A stretch of 40,241 nt of DNA from a bacterium (GTDB taxonomy: Bacteria > Bacillota > Clostridia > Lachnospirales > Lachnospiraceae): positions 1 through 40,241 of the forward strand of contig JAUNSO010000006.1 in the NCBI GenBank assembly GCA_030539165.1, read 5' to 3'. A program made the position numbers and the translations under genes. Positions 24,214-33,289 of the stretch are shown piece after piece; position 1 is the stretch's first letter; each line of letters starts with the position of its first letter. Under the pieces are notes generated by a model. It made no database searches. It was not told the DNA's origin and saw nothing but the letters and a program-made list of their open reading frames with translations.

Positions 24214-25712
24214 AAAGAATCGTAACAAGAGAAGAAATGAGACAGTCAGAACAGTGCACCATACTGGAGCACGGCGTTTCTTCTCTTATTTTAATGGAGA
24301 GGGCAGCACTTTCAGTATATGATGTCCTGCGGCAGGAACAGCTTCTGTCAGGAAAGGCTCTGATCGTATGCGGAACAGGCAATAACGGAGGAGATGGACT
24401 TGCCATTGCCCGCATTCTGTTTGAACACGGATATGAAGCAGATGTTGTCATGACGGGAGATCCCGGAAAACACACAATCGAAGTGAAACAGCAGCTGAGC
24501 AGTCTTAAAAGTTACGGTATTCCGATATATGACGAAATTCCAAAACAGTCATATACTGTTATTATAGACGCAATATTTGGAATCGGTCTGACACGTGAGA
24601 TCAGCGGGATTGCTTCTGACAGGCTTGCGGAACTGAACAGCATGACAGGAGTCAAGGTTGCAGTGGATCTGCCGAGCGGTATTGATGCAGATACCGGCAG
24701 GATCATGGGGATTGCTTTTCACGCAGACCTGACAGTGACATTTGCATTTGCCAAGCTGGGAATGTACCGCTATCCCGGAACCGGATACTGTGGCAGGATC
24801 GTTGTCTGTCCTATCGGCATCCTTCCGGAGACGCTGCAGGAACCTTATATTATGATGTATGACAGCAGTGACCGTATCCTGCCGGAGAGAAGACAGCCAT
24901 CACATAAGGGCACATACGGCAAGGTACTGCTGATAGCAGGGAGCGATGGGATGTGTGGGGCAGCCATTCTGGCTGCTGAGGCAGTCCTGAGAGCAGGAGC
25001 AGGAATGGTCAAGGTCGTCACCGCTAAGACAAATGGAGAGGCAATGACGAACAGACTGCCTGAGGCAATGCAGGTTTTATACCATGATGGATTCCTGAAC
25101 AGGCAGGAGGAAAGAAATAAACTGACTGATGCCATAGAATGGGCAGATGTGATCGGTATGGGCCCCGGTATGTCCGTTTCAGATACTGCAGAGGGCATTG
25201 TTGATTTTGTGATGGAGAATGGTTCGAGGCCTCTGATACTGGATGCGGATGCTCTGAATTTATTAGCACGCAGGCAGAGCACACCTGCATGGAAGGACCG
25301 GGAAGTCATTATCACACCGCATATCAAGGAGATGGAGAGACTAAGCAGAAGACCGGCAGCCGAGATCACAGAAAATCCATATCAGACGGCACGTGATTAT
25401 GCGTCAGCATCCGGTGCTGTCTGTGTACTCAAGGATGCAAGAACGGTCATTGCCGCACCGGATGGAAACTGCATACTGAATACAGCCGGAAACAGCGGAA
25501 TGGCTACCGCGGGCTCAGGAGATGTCCTGACAGGGATCATATGTGCAATGAAGGCACAGGGACTTTCTGCATTTCAGGCTGCATCCGCAGGTGTTACACT
25601 GCATGCAAGAGCAGGGGATCATGCTGCAGAAAAGAAAAGCGAATATGGTATGATCGCATCGGATATAATCAAAGAACTCACAGAGACGGAATCGGAGATG
25701 AATGGGATATGA
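24210..25712 (+). CDS. nnrD: Bifunctional NAD(P)H-hydrate epimerase/ADP-dependent dehydratase
   Basis: Repairs hydrated, inactive NADH and NADPH. The 500-residue fusion has an N-terminal YjeF_N epimerase domain (about 1-210), with CGTGNNGGDGLAIAR and DLPSGIDADTG, and a C-terminal ribokinase-like dehydratase domain (about 220-495), with GTYGKVLLIAGSDG, GMGPGMS and NTAGNSGMATAGSGDVL. The fused form is standard for bacteria (E. coli YjeF/Nnr). It overlaps both neighbours by four bases, in a run rex-coiled coil-nnr-alr. Its place behind the NADH sensor Rex is functionally apt. Confidence 0.95.
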   Translation: MKRIVTREEMRQSEQCTILEHGVSSLILMERAALSVYDVLRQEQLLSGKALIVCGTGNNGGDGLAIARILFEHGYEADVVMTGDPGKHTIEVKQQLSSLKSYGIPIYDEIPKQSYTVIIDAIFGIGLTREISGIASDRLAELNSMTGVKVAVDLPSGIDADTGRIMGIAFHADLTVTFAFAKLGMYRYPGTGYCGRIVVCPIGILPETLQEPYIMMYDSSDRILPERRQPSHKGTYGKVLLIAGSDGMCGAAILAAEAVLRAGAGMVKVVTAKTNGEAMTNRLPEAMQVLYHDGFLNRQEERNKLTDAIEWADVIGMGPGMSVSDTAEGIVDFVMENGSRPLILDADALNLLARRQSTPAWKDREVIITPHIKEMERLSRRPAAEITENPYQTARDYASASGAVCVLKDARTVIAAPDGNCILNTAGNSGMATAGSGDVLTGIICAMKAQGLSAFQAASAGVTLHARAGDHAAEKKSEYGMIASDIIKELTETESEMNGI

Positions 25713-26893
25713 ATGAAAAATATGAAAGAGTATGTGCCAATGTAAATCTGGATGCAATTCTCGCAAACATGGACAGAATGCACGAAAAGCTGCCGGACAG
25801 CACCCGGATGATTGCTGTGATCAAAACAGACGGCTATGGACATGGAGCAGCTGCGATCGCACATGAACTGGAGAATATAGATTATGTATATGGTTATGCG
25901 GTTGCAACAGCGGAAGAGGCTATGCTGCTGCGGCGGGAAGAGATACAAAAACCCATAGTGATACTGGGCTACACATTTCCGGATACCTATGATGCTCTTG
26001 TCAGATATGACATCCGTCCTACGGTGTTTAAGGAAGAAATGGCAAAACAATTGTCAGAATGTGCTGTAAAGGCCGGTCATACAATCAGGATCCATATCAA
26101 GGTGGATACCGGAATGTCACGGATCGGTTTTCGTCCGGATGCAGAATCAGTGGAGACCATCCGGAGAATCCTCAGCCTGCCCATGTTAGAGGCAGAGGGG
26201 ATATTTACTCATTTTGCAAAGGCAGATTATCATGATAAATCAGCCGTGAAGCATCAGCTGACCATATTTAGAGAGTTTGTGCAGGAGTTGGAGGAGAAGA
26301 CCGGGTATCATTTTCCAATCAGGGATTGTGCAAACAGTGCAGCAATCATGGAATTAAAAGAGTCCTGCGAAAACTGGGATCTGGTCAGGGCAGGCGTGTC
26401 CATGTATGGTCTGTGGCCGTCAGAGGAAATGTCACGAGATGGTATTTCACTGATTCCGGCACTGGAATTAAAGAGTCATATTGTATTGATCAAAGAGATA
26501 GAGGCGGGAACCCAGGTCAGCTATGGAGGAACCTATACAGCTGCAGGGAAAGTACGCCTGGCAACAATCCCGGTCGGGTATGGAGATGGATATCCGAGAC
26601 TGCTGTCTAACAACGGAGAGGTGCTGATCCACGGAAAGAGAGCCCGAATCTGCGGACGTGTCTGCATGGATCAGTTCATGGTAGATGTCACGGACATTCC
26701 AGAGGCAGAGGAATACGATGAAGTGACACTGATTGGCCGGGACAAAGAGGAATGCATCACAGCAGAGGAACTGGGAGAGCGGTCAGGAAGATTCAATTAT
26801 GAACTGATGTGCGACCTGAATAAGAGAGTTCCCAGAGTTTACTATAAAAATCAGAGAGTTGTCAGTGTCATGGATTACGCACAGGAGCACTGA
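25709..26893 (+). CDS. alr: Alanine racemase
   Basis: A PLP enzyme making D-alanine for peptidoglycan. It has 394 residues. The PLP lysine is K39 in IKTDGYGHG (usual form KADAYGHG), and the second catalytic base is Y272 in VSYGGTY. Other landmarks are [21 protein letters not shown] and [10 protein letters not shown]. The start is ATG 25709, overlapping the preceding stop by four bases; a longer in-frame start at 25541 lies inside the repair gene and gives a sequence unlike the family. The gene is followed, after 77 bases, by mazF, the same neighbour as in Bacillus subtilis. Confidence 0.96.
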   Translation: MNEKYERVCANVNLDAILANMDRMHEKLPDSTRMIAVIKTDGYGHGAAAIAHELENIDYVYGYAVATAEEAMLLRREEIQKPIVILGYTFPDTYDALVRYDIRPTVFKEEMAKQLSECAVKAGHTIRIHIKVDTGMSRIGFRPDAESVETIRRILSLPMLEAEGIFTHFAKADYHDKSAVKHQLTIFREFVQELEEKTGYHFPIRDCANSAAIMELKESCENWDLVRAGVSMYGLWPSEEMSRDGISLIPALELKSHIVLIKEIEAGTQVSYGGTYTAAGKVRLATIPVGYGDGYPRLLSNNGEVLIHGKRARICGRVCMDQFMVDVTDIPEAEEYDEVTLIGRDKEECITAEELGERSGRFNYELMCDLNKRVPRVYYKNQRVVSVMDYAQEH

Positions 26894-26970
26894 CAGCGCA
26901 TAGTATGATTAAAATGGCGTTTGCTGGCAATACTATACACCAGATAATGAATGAAGGGTGTGTATTGTAT

Positions 26971-27318
26971 ATGATAATCAAACGTGGAGATATTTATTAT
27001 GCAGATCTGAGACCGGTCATCGGCTCCGAACAGGGTGGCATCAGACCGGTTCTGATCATACAGAATGACGTCGGTAATAAGCACAGTCCTACGATCATAT
27101 GTGCGGCAATTACTTCAAAAATGAATAAAGCAAAGCTGCCGACGCATATTGAACTGTCTGCAGACAGGTATGGAATGGTCAAGGACTCTGTCATTTTGAT
27201 GGAACAGCTGCGAACCATAGATAAATTAAGACTGAAGGACAAAGTATGCCATCTGGATGCCTTAATGATGAGAAGAGTAGATGATGCGATACGCATCAGT
27301 CTGGAACTGATTACATAA
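26971..27318 (+). CDS. mazF: MazF/EndoA-type mRNA interferase toxin
   Basis: A sequence-specific endoribonuclease of the MazF/PemK family, nearly the length (115 residues) of B. subtilis EndoA. The pattern [20 protein letters not shown], then R25 in IRPVL and T48 in AAIT match the catalytic residues of EndoA in the same positions. The ATG at 26971 is chosen because the family starts here; an in-frame ATG at 26905 would add an unrelated 22 residues. AAGGGTG lies about 11 bases upstream. No MazE/NdoAI antitoxin gene precedes it: the gap after alr is only 77 bases. Confidence 0.93.
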   Translation: MIIKRGDIYYADLRPVIGSEQGGIRPVLIIQNDVGNKHSPTIICAAITSKMNKAKLPTHIELSADRYGMVKDSVILMEQLRTIDKLRLKDKVCHLDALMMRRVDDAIRISLELIT

Positions 27319-27333
27319 GGAGGAAACATATTT

Positions 27334-28446
27334 ATGAACAATACAAGTCATGGGATGATCATATTGATTTTCTTACTGGCGCTTGTAATGATTTCGTTCG
27401 TATACGGTTTGAGTGAAGCAATCAGAAACCGAAGAGAACATGCATCAGAGAAATTTCTGAAGACCTGGTTTATGCAGGCACTCCAATATCTGATTATGCC
27501 GTATCGATATCTGATTGTCTCCATCGGCAGATGGCTGGCAGGTCTGTTCGGATTAAAGACGGAGAATGATATAGAGGATGTGACAGAGGAAGAAATCATT
27601 TCCATGGTCAATGAGGGACATGAACAGGGAGTCCTGCAGGCGAGCGAAGCAGAGATGATTACGAATATTTTCGAGCTGGGTGATAAAGAGGCAAAGGATA
27701 TCATGATCCACAGGAAGAACATCATGGCGATTGATGGCGACGAGTCGCTTGAAAATGCTGTGAAGTTCATGCTGGAGGAGGGCATCAGCAGATATCCTGT
27801 ATATGAAGAAAATATAGATAATATACTTGGAATTTTACATATCAAGGATGCATTTCGCCAGTACGAGAATGAGAATCTGCGAGGAACGTCTATTAAGGAA
27901 TTTCAGAACCTGCTGATGGAGGCCAGATTTATCCCGGAGACGCGTAACGTCGATACCTTATTCAGAACCATGCAGTCTGAAAAGATCCATATGGTCATCG
28001 TAGTAGATGAGTATGGACAAACAGAGGGCTTGATTGCCATGGAGGATATACTGGAAGAAATCGTCGGCAATATCATGGATGAGTATGATGAGGAAGAGGA
28101 ACATATCAAGGAAAATGAAGACAATACGTATCTCATGGAGGGTATGACAACGCTGGAGGAAGTGGAGGATCTGCTGGATATCCGGTTTGAGGATGAGGAT
28201 TTTGATACTCTGAACGGTTTTTTAATTGAGAAACTAGGCAGAATCCCGGAGGATGATGAGCAGTTTGAGACAGATTATAAAGGGTATCGTTTTAAAATCA
28301 TGTCAGTAGAGAATAAGATGATTTCGTCGGTACTTGTCACGAAAAGTGAGCCGCCCAAACCGGAGGATGCGGGCAATCAATCAGCAGCTGAAAAGTCTGC
28401 GGAACAGGCATCTGATGGAAAAGAGGTTGAAACAGAGGATAAATGA
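27334..28446 (+). CDS. CorC/HlyC-type CBS-domain membrane protein
   Basis: A 370-residue protein with one clear N-terminal membrane segment (about 7-26) and a second amphipathic or membrane stretch near 48-72. Then come a CBS pair (about 100-230, IMIHRKNIMAID and MVIVVDEYGQTEGLIAMEDI) and a C-terminal CorC_HlyC domain (about 260-340, TLNGFLIEKLGRIPEDD). The full DUF21 membrane domain of CNNM-type magnesium/cobalt exporters is missing, so it is a short form whose transport role is doubtful. The acidic tail after residue 345 is low complexity. The ATG at 27334 follows AAGGAGGAAAC, 15 bases after mazF. Confidence 0.88.
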   Translation: MNNTSHGMIILIFLLALVMISFVYGLSEAIRNRREHASEKFLKTWFMQALQYLIMPYRYLIVSIGRWLAGLFGLKTENDIEDVTEEEIISMVNEGHEQGVLQASEAEMITNIFELGDKEAKDIMIHRKNIMAIDGDESLENAVKFMLEEGISRYPVYEENIDNILGILHIKDAFRQYENENLRGTSIKEFQNLLMEARFIPETRNVDTLFRTMQSEKIHMVIVVDEYGQTEGLIAMEDILEEIVGNIMDEYDEEEEHIKENEDNTYLMEGMTTLEEVEDLLDIRFEDEDFDTLNGFLIEKLGRIPEDDEQFETDYKGYRFKIMSVENKMISSVLVTKSEPPKPEDAGNQSAAEKSAEQASDGKEVETEDK

Positions 28447-28455
28447 TGTTACAAT
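28427..28455 (+). promoter_or_regulatory. Promoter of yebC inside the end of the previous gene
   Basis: TTGAAA (28427-28432), 17-base spacer, TACAAT (28450-28455) with TG at 28447-28448 as an extended -10. The -35 lies within the last codons of the CorC-like gene. Transcription should start near 28462, 24 bases before the yebC ATG. Confidence 0.75.
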
Positions 28456-28485
28456 AGCACGTAGAAAAAAGAGAGGTTGATACAT

Positions 28486-29214
28486 ATGTCAGGACATTCG
28501 AAATTTGCAAACATTAAACACAAAAAAGAAAAGAACGATGCAGCCAAAGGAAAGATCTTTACCATAATAGGACGTGAGCTTGCAGTTGCAGTCAAGGAAG
28601 GCGGACCGGATCCGAATAATAACTCCAGACTGCGTGACTGTATCGCAAAGGCAAAGGCAAACAACATGCCGAACGATACAATTGACAGAGGAATCAAAAA
28701 AGCTGCCGGAGATGCAGCAAGTGTTAATTATGAATACGTTACATATGAAGGCTATGGCCCGAGTGGAATTGCCATCATCGTAGATGCTTTGACGGACAAT
28801 AAAAACCGCACGGCCGCAAATGTCAGAAATGCATTTACAAAGGGAAACGGAAATGTCGGAACACAGGGCTGTGTGTCCTTTATGTTCGATAAAAAGGGAC
28901 AGATCATCGTTGATAAAGAAGAATACGAGGCTGATCCGGATGAGCTTATGATGCAGGCTCTGGATGCAGGAGCGGAAGACTTTTCAGATGAAGAGGACAG
29001 CTATGAGATCATTACGGATCCGGATTCCTTTTCTGAGGTCAGAGAGGCATTGGAGGCAGCCGGTATCCCCATGATGTCCGCTGAGGTCACGATGATCCCG
29101 CAGACATGGGTAGAGCTGACAGATGAGGCTGCAGTGAAGTCTCTGCAGAAAACACTGGATCTGCTGGATGAGGATGATGATGTACAGTATGTATATCATA
29201 ACTGGGACGAGTAG
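28486..29214 (+). CDS. yebC: YebC/PmpR-family regulatory or translation factor
   Basis: A 242-residue member of the TACO1/YebC family. The start [20 protein letters not shown] is characteristic (usually MAGHSKWANIKHRK); [16 protein letters not shown]-like [28 protein letters not shown] and [11 protein letters not shown] follow. The family has been described as transcription regulators and, more recently, as factors that help ribosomes at proline-rich stretches. The ATG at 28486 is used; an in-frame TTG nine bases earlier is part of the Shine-Dalgarno area. It has its own promoter. Confidence 0.96.
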   Translation: MSGHSKFANIKHKKEKNDAAKGKIFTIIGRELAVAVKEGGPDPNNNSRLRDCIAKAKANNMPNDTIDRGIKKAAGDAASVNYEYVTYEGYGPSGIAIIVDALTDNKNRTAANVRNAFTKGNGNVGTQGCVSFMFDKKGQIIVDKEEYEADPDELMMQALDAGAEDFSDEEDSYEIITDPDSFSEVREALEAAGIPMMSAEVTMIPQTWVELTDEAAVKSLQKTLDLLDEDDDVQYVYHNWDE

Positions 29215-29242
29215 TCACAGCTGAAAACGGAAAGGACAGACA

Positions 29243-30007
29243 ATGGAACATATAGAGCAGGGTTTATGTGATTTGTTATTCGAAACAGCAGGTGAACTGG
29301 GTAAGTTCAGAAGAGACAGTTATAAGAGCTATTTTCTTTCTCTTTATGAAGAGCAGTCAGAGTTTTTTAAAGACATTGAGAAAGAATATCAGGAAAGTGA
29401 TCAAAAGACACAATTCATTGATGAGATAGCGACGGCATTTGTTGACAGAGTAGGCAGTAAGTACGATGAATTGCAGAAGAAGTCTGCAAAGGAACAGTTT
29501 GTACTTGATCACAATACGGCTATGGTTGTCTTTGTGCTGCCATGTGTACAGTATCTGCGCGGAGACAGCTCTGCACCACTGTCGGATGCTCTGGTGGAAA
29601 AGTGGAATGGCAGATTTACCAAATACCATATCAATTCCGGTACATTTGAAGATATTAACGGAGGCTTTAAAACCAAGCTTTGCTACATCACAACTGCTGT
29701 ATGTGACAGCCTGGGCAAGCCGGATGACTGCTATGAGCTTGAAATGCTCAGAACCTACAGAGATGATTATCTGGCAGGACAGGCAGACGGCAAGGAGCTG
29801 ATTGATCAATACTATGATATAGCCCCGACGATTGTGAACAGAATTAACAGACAGAGTAATGCATCTGATATTTATGAAGGCATTTACAGAGAATATTTGT
29901 GTCCATGTATCAGCAAGATAGAACAGCACGAAAATGAACAATGCAAGGAAATCTATGCGTCGATGATGAAAGATCTGCAGACGAAATACATGGGCTGTAT
30001 ATCTTAG
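29243..30007 (+). CDS. Uncharacterised protein with a CFI-box-like segment
   Basis: A 254-residue soluble protein of unknown function. Residues about 1-130 are mainly helical and charged. From C147, CYITTAVCDSLGKPDDCYEL followed by MLRTYRDDYL and a D..YYDIAPTIVNRI stretch resembles the CFI-box domain (CFIATAAYGS...E...LR.FRD..L...Y....P). The first cysteine and the LRxxRDxxL block are kept, and further cysteines (C154, C164 region and CPC near the end) are present. No export signal or membrane segment is evident. It is 28 bases after yebC and 15 bases before a large membrane protein gene. I cannot assign a role. Confidence 0.75.
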   Translation: MEHIEQGLCDLLFETAGELGKFRRDSYKSYFLSLYEEQSEFFKDIEKEYQESDQKTQFIDEIATAFVDRVGSKYDELQKKSAKEQFVLDHNTAMVVFVLPCVQYLRGDSSAPLSDALVEKWNGRFTKYHINSGTFEDINGGFKTKLCYITTAVCDSLGKPDDCYELEMLRTYRDDYLAGQADGKELIDQYYDIAPTIVNRINRQSNASDIYEGIYREYLCPCISKIEQHENEQCKEIYASMMKDLQTKYMGCIS

Positions 30008-30022
30008 ATAAGGGAAAAATGC

Positions 30023-31762
30023 ATGCATATTAGGAAGAATCTATTTGTAAAGATCACATCGGTATTCTTCATGATGATCATGACCGGCATATTGTATGCG
30101 TCGGTCTATTATCATTTTCTGACACAGACTGACGGCACATTTGCACTTGGTATTTATGCAGGCGGTCTGTTTCTGCTTCTGCTGATGCTTATGCTGATCC
30201 TCAAACTCACAGCTTTAAAAAAACAGGAAACGCATAATGTGTTCATCATTCTGGAGATCATGGCAGTTGTCATATTGATGGTATATGGCCTCTATCTGCG
30301 AACCATGCCGGAGGTGATTTTCAATTCACAGAACACCGGATATTTTGATATTGCTGCTTCACTGCAAGACGGAATGATGATGCCAAACATGGATGTATTG
30401 GTCAGAAGCATTCTGGCGGAGCCCTCTTTATTTGGATATGGGAAATTGATGTCATACGGCTTTGCTCTTTTGGGGAGAAAGCCGGAGGTACTGTATTACA
30501 GCAATCTGTTTTTTCAGATGCTCAGCATCTTTTTTGTCTATCGGATCACACGCCGGGTTGCCGGAAAACAGGGTGGTATTGCAGCCCTGATTTTATGCAT
30601 TTATTTACCGTCACAGATTTACTCCTCCTATACACTGAATAATGAGGCTTTGTTTTCGAGTGTTTTCTTTGGCACTCTGTGGCTGTATTTATATCTTGCA
30701 GAGGAGTGTCAGCATCGTGATTTTGATATTCCGGGAGTGATCTGTCAGGTGGTACTGGGTGTCCTGTTTGCCATCATGATTTTTACAGAGCCGGTTTCAG
30801 CAATACTCGCTGCCATTATGATCATTGTTTTGTTTTTCTGGAGAAAGAACGGAATCTGGCGGGGACTGATCACTACCGCATCGACAGTGCTGATATTTGC
30901 TTTGTTACTGTTATGGATGAGTTCAGAACTGATGACGGGCTACTCGCAAACAGGCTATGCTTTTATAAAAGAATTCATACCTGAGCTGAATGTGATGAAA
31001 AGCAGTGGACTCATGCTTCAGATCGAGATGGTCTTCAAGCAGTTCGGAGCTGTACTGGCAGAGCAGGGAAATGATATTACTTTAAACTATGAATCACTTC
31101 TTTATATGGATGGCATGAGAATATCAGCAGCATTTGCGGGACTGCTGCAGGCAATCAATCAATTTGTTTATCTATGGACTGTATTGCTGTCATTTCTGTT
31201 TGGACTGTATTTGCTGATTGGAAGAAACATTAGAAACAAGGATAGAAATGCAGTGCTGATCATGTGGCTGACGACCGGCTCTGTGGCGATGCTGTTTCTG
31301 CAGATGAGCAGCATATCCAATATGGCTTACTATGTATGCCTGCTGGTGATACTGTCTGCTGTAGCCCTAAAGTATATCTATCTGGCATTTGTAGATCCTA
31401 AGATAATAGAAGCAGACGAAGAGATTCCGGCGGTTATCAGGAAGATGAAAGAACCCAGAGAGAAAAAGGTGAAGGAACCAAAGGAAGAGAAAGTAAAAGA
31501 ACAAAAGAAAAAGAAGGCAAAAGAACCAGAAGAAAAGAGTGCGAATGCTGAAACAGGAGAGATACAGATGAAGCCTATTGCCATAGAGACACCGACAGTA
31601 CCGGAAATCACGCAGGAGCCGGTTCAATACATAGAGAATCCGTTGCCGCTGCCGAAAAAACATGTGAAAAAGAACAGAATTGATTTTTCCGTAGAACCGA
31701 CAGAGGATCAGATGAACTATGATGTAGAGGTTCCGGAGGATGCAGACTGGGACTATAAGTAA
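30023..31762 (+). CDS. Polytopic membrane protein, GT-C glycosyltransferase-like, with charged repeat tail
   Basis: A 579-residue protein with about ten to twelve hydrophobic segments in residues 5-455 and a cytoplasmic-type, highly charged tail of about 120 residues. The early soluble stretch NTGYFDIAASL followed by membrane segments with YRITRRVAGKQGG and YLPSQIYSSYTLNNEALFSS resembles PMT_2/GT39-type lipid-linked sugar transferases, so a role in surface glycosylation is possible but not proven. The tail holds four 8-residue repeats of the type KEPxEKKV (residues about 476-507). Weak Shine-Dalgarno AAGGGA precedes the ATG. No other glycan genes are nearby. Confidence 0.7.
   Translation: MHIRKNLFVKITSVFFMMIMTGILYASVYYHFLTQTDGTFALGIYAGGLFLLLLMLMLILKLTALKKQETHNVFIILEIMAVVILMVYGLYLRTMPEVIFNSQNTGYFDIAASLQDGMMMPNMDVLVRSILAEPSLFGYGKLMSYGFALLGRKPEVLYYSNLFFQMLSIFFVYRITRRVAGKQGGIAALILCIYLPSQIYSSYTLNNEALFSSVFFGTLWLYLYLAEECQHRDFDIPGVICQVVLGVLFAIMIFTEPVSAILAAIMIIVLFFWRKNGIWRGLITTASTVLIFALLLLWMSSELMTGYSQTGYAFIKEFIPELNVMKSSGLMLQIEMVFKQFGAVLAEQGNDITLNYESLLYMDGMRISAAFAGLLQAINQFVYLWTVLLSFLFGLYLLIGRNIRNKDRNAVLIMWLTTGSVAMLFLQMSSISNMAYYVCLLVILSAVALKYIYLAFVDPKIIEADEEIPAVIRKMKEPREKKVKEPKEEKVKEQKKKKAKEPEEKSANAETGEIQMKPIAIETPTVPEITQEPVQYIENPLPLPKKHVKKNRIDFSVEPTEDQMNYDVEVPEDADWDYK
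31448..31543 (+). repeat. Four tandem 24-base units coding KEPxEKKV repeats
   Basis: Units start at 31448, 31472, 31496 and 31520 and encode KEPREKKV, KEPKEEKV, KEQKKKKA and KEPEEKSA. They are imperfect at DNA level and almost wholly purine on the + strand. The repeat period keeps the reading frame, so copy-number change would lengthen or shorten the tail of the membrane protein without breaking it. Confidence 0.85.
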
Positions 31763-31828
31763 CAGGTATAGATTTTTTTGAAATCCGTATACTATCACTG
31801 ACAGATTATGAAAGGTGAGGTATATGGA

Positions 31829-32530
31829 ATGAAACAGGAAGACGGACAGGAACAATCAAATGAAAACGGTACGGATACCGTAAAAGAATATGGGCAGATG
31901 ACTCTGGGGCGAAAAGGTTCTCCCGGAAGAGTTCATCTGCTTTCTATTATCGGAGAGATTGAAGGACACGAGTTGTCACCGAGCTCCACCAAAACGACAA
32001 AATACGAACATGTTATGCCGCAGCTGGCACAGATCGAGGAAGATGAAGATATCAAGGGTGTTCTGGTACTACTGAATACAGTCGGTGGTGATGTGGAGGC
32101 AGGACTGGCCATTGCAGAACTGATCGCATCTGTCAGTAAGCCAACGGTATCGCTCGTACTGGGCGGCAGCCATTCCATCGGAGTGCCGATAGCGGTCAGC
32201 GCAGACTACTCCTATATCGTTCCCAGCGGAACGATGGTCATCCATCCGGTACGCACAAACGGAATGGTCATCGGTGTCAAACAATCGTTTGATTATTTTA
32301 AGAAAATACAGGACCGGATAGTAGGATTTATTACTTCACACTGTAATGTTAAGAAAAAAAGACTGGAAGAGCTGATGATGGAAACCTCCTCGGTACTGAC
32401 CAAGGACATCGGAACCATTCTGGTAGGGGAAGAAGCAGTCGATGAGGGAATCATAGATGAGGTCGGCGGTATTGACCAGGCATTTCGCAAGCTGAATAAA
32501 ATGATTAAGTTGCTTTCTGAGGATAAATAA
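31829..32530 (+). CDS. tepA: TepA/ClpP-fold serine protease-like protein
   Basis: A 233-residue ClpP-superfamily protein, closest by memory to translocation-enhancing protein TepA (YmfB) of Bacillus. Landmarks: VHLLSIIGEIEGHE, LLNTVGGDVEAGLAIAE (oxyanion region), GGSHSIGVP with candidate nucleophile S116, and MVIHPVRTNG with candidate H139. TepA proteins are cytoplasmic and are linked to turnover of small spore proteins or secretion; substrate here unknown. The ATG at 31829 is nine bases after GGTGAGG; the in-frame ATG at 31808 lies before that site. It starts a run of + strand genes after the GT-C-like gene without an obvious terminator between. Confidence 0.88.
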   Translation: MKQEDGQEQSNENGTDTVKEYGQMTLGRKGSPGRVHLLSIIGEIEGHELSPSSTKTTKYEHVMPQLAQIEEDEDIKGVLVLLNTVGGDVEAGLAIAELIASVSKPTVSLVLGGSHSIGVPIAVSADYSYIVPSGTMVIHPVRTNGMVIGVKQSFDYFKKIQDRIVGFITSHCNVKKKRLEELMMETSSVLTKDIGTILVGEEAVDEGIIDEVGGIDQAFRKLNKMIKLLSEDK

Positions 32531-32562
32531 GTTACATTTACTGTAGGATAGATGAATGAACA

Positions 32563-32574
32563 GTCATGCATGAC
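32563..32574. promoter_or_regulatory. Perfect 12-base palindrome upstream of sdaAB
   Basis: GTCATGCATGAC lies 24 bases before the sdaAB ATG in the 68-base gap after tepA. It could be an operator or a chance palindrome; no well-formed promoter was identified next to it. Confidence 0.3.
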
Positions 32575-32598
32575 GGAAGAGATACGGAGGACACGGAT

Positions 32599-33267
32599 AT
32601 GGCGGCAATCAGCGTATTTGATGTAATCGGCCCGAATATGATCGGACCATCCAGCTCCCATACGGCAGGCGCAGCGGCCATTGCTCTGCTGACGAGGAAG
32701 CTGATGGATGGGCACATCACCAGTGTCAGATTTACATTGTATGGATCTTTTGCCGAAACCTATCGGGGACATGGCACAGACAAGGCTCTGCTGGGCGGTA
32801 TACTTGGCTATACAGCAGACGATGTCCGGATCCGCAGCTCTATGGAAAATGCCGAAAAAGAAGGACTGGCATATGAATTTGTAATGAATTCGGAGGAAAA
32901 GACAAAACATCCGAATACAGTTGATATTGAACTGCAAAATGATGCAGGGCGTACGTTGTCGGTGCGGGGAGAGTCAGTCGGCGGCGGGAAAATACGTCTG
33001 GTCAGGATCAACCGCATCGAGGTGGATTTCACAGGAGAATACAGTTCTCTGATCGTCAGCCATGAGGATCATCCGGGAGTCATTGCCTACATTACAAAAT
33101 GTCTGGCAGATCATAAAGTCAATATTGCATTTATGAAGCTTTATCGTGAGGCAAAGGGGCAAAAAGCATACACGATCGTAGAGGCGGATGAGAAGATACA
33201 GCAGACTATCATAGATGAAATCGGAAAGAATCAGTATGTCAGACGTACCATGCTGGTTCAGGTATGA
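32599..33267 (+). CDS. sdaAB: L-serine ammonia-lyase, iron-sulfur type, beta subunit
   Basis: With SdaAA, deaminates L-serine to pyruvate and ammonia, using a [4Fe-4S] cluster. The 222-residue beta chain carries GPNMIGPSSSHTAGAAAIA (the family hallmark GPSSSHT) and a C-terminal ACT domain (about 148-220, EYSSLIVSHEDHPGVIAYIT) that normally binds serine. The ATG at 32599 is eight bases after GGAGG; the in-frame ATG at 32566 has no such site. sdaAA follows after 22 bases, the standard split arrangement of Firmicutes. Confidence 0.96.
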   Translation: MAAISVFDVIGPNMIGPSSSHTAGAAAIALLTRKLMDGHITSVRFTLYGSFAETYRGHGTDKALLGGILGYTADDVRIRSSMENAEKEGLAYEFVMNSEEKTKHPNTVDIELQNDAGRTLSVRGESVGGGKIRLVRINRIEVDFTGEYSSLIVSHEDHPGVIAYITKCLADHKVNIAFMKLYREAKGQKAYTIVEADEKIQQTIIDEIGKNQYVRRTMLVQV

Positions 33268-33289
33268 TGGCTGAAACGGAGGATGGGAT

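Noticed and set aside
25541..25708. Longer N-terminus for alanine racemase
   Set aside because: It lies wholly inside the preceding gene in another frame and does not resemble the family; ATG 25709 overlaps the stop by the usual four bases.
26900..26936. 7-base dyad in the alr-mazF gap as a strong operator or antitoxin RNA
   Set aside because: The arms are short and AT-rich with a 23-base spacer; no promoter for a small RNA could be supported.
29357..30028. 223-residue open frame on the - strand over the CFI-box-like gene
   Set aside because: The + strand frame has a proper start, operon spacing and a recognisable motif; the antisense product looks like random hydrophobic sequence.
31367..31855. 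162-residue antisense frame over the repeat tail of the GT-C-like gene
   Set aside because: Its Phe/Leu-rich composition is simply the complement of Lys/Glu codons.
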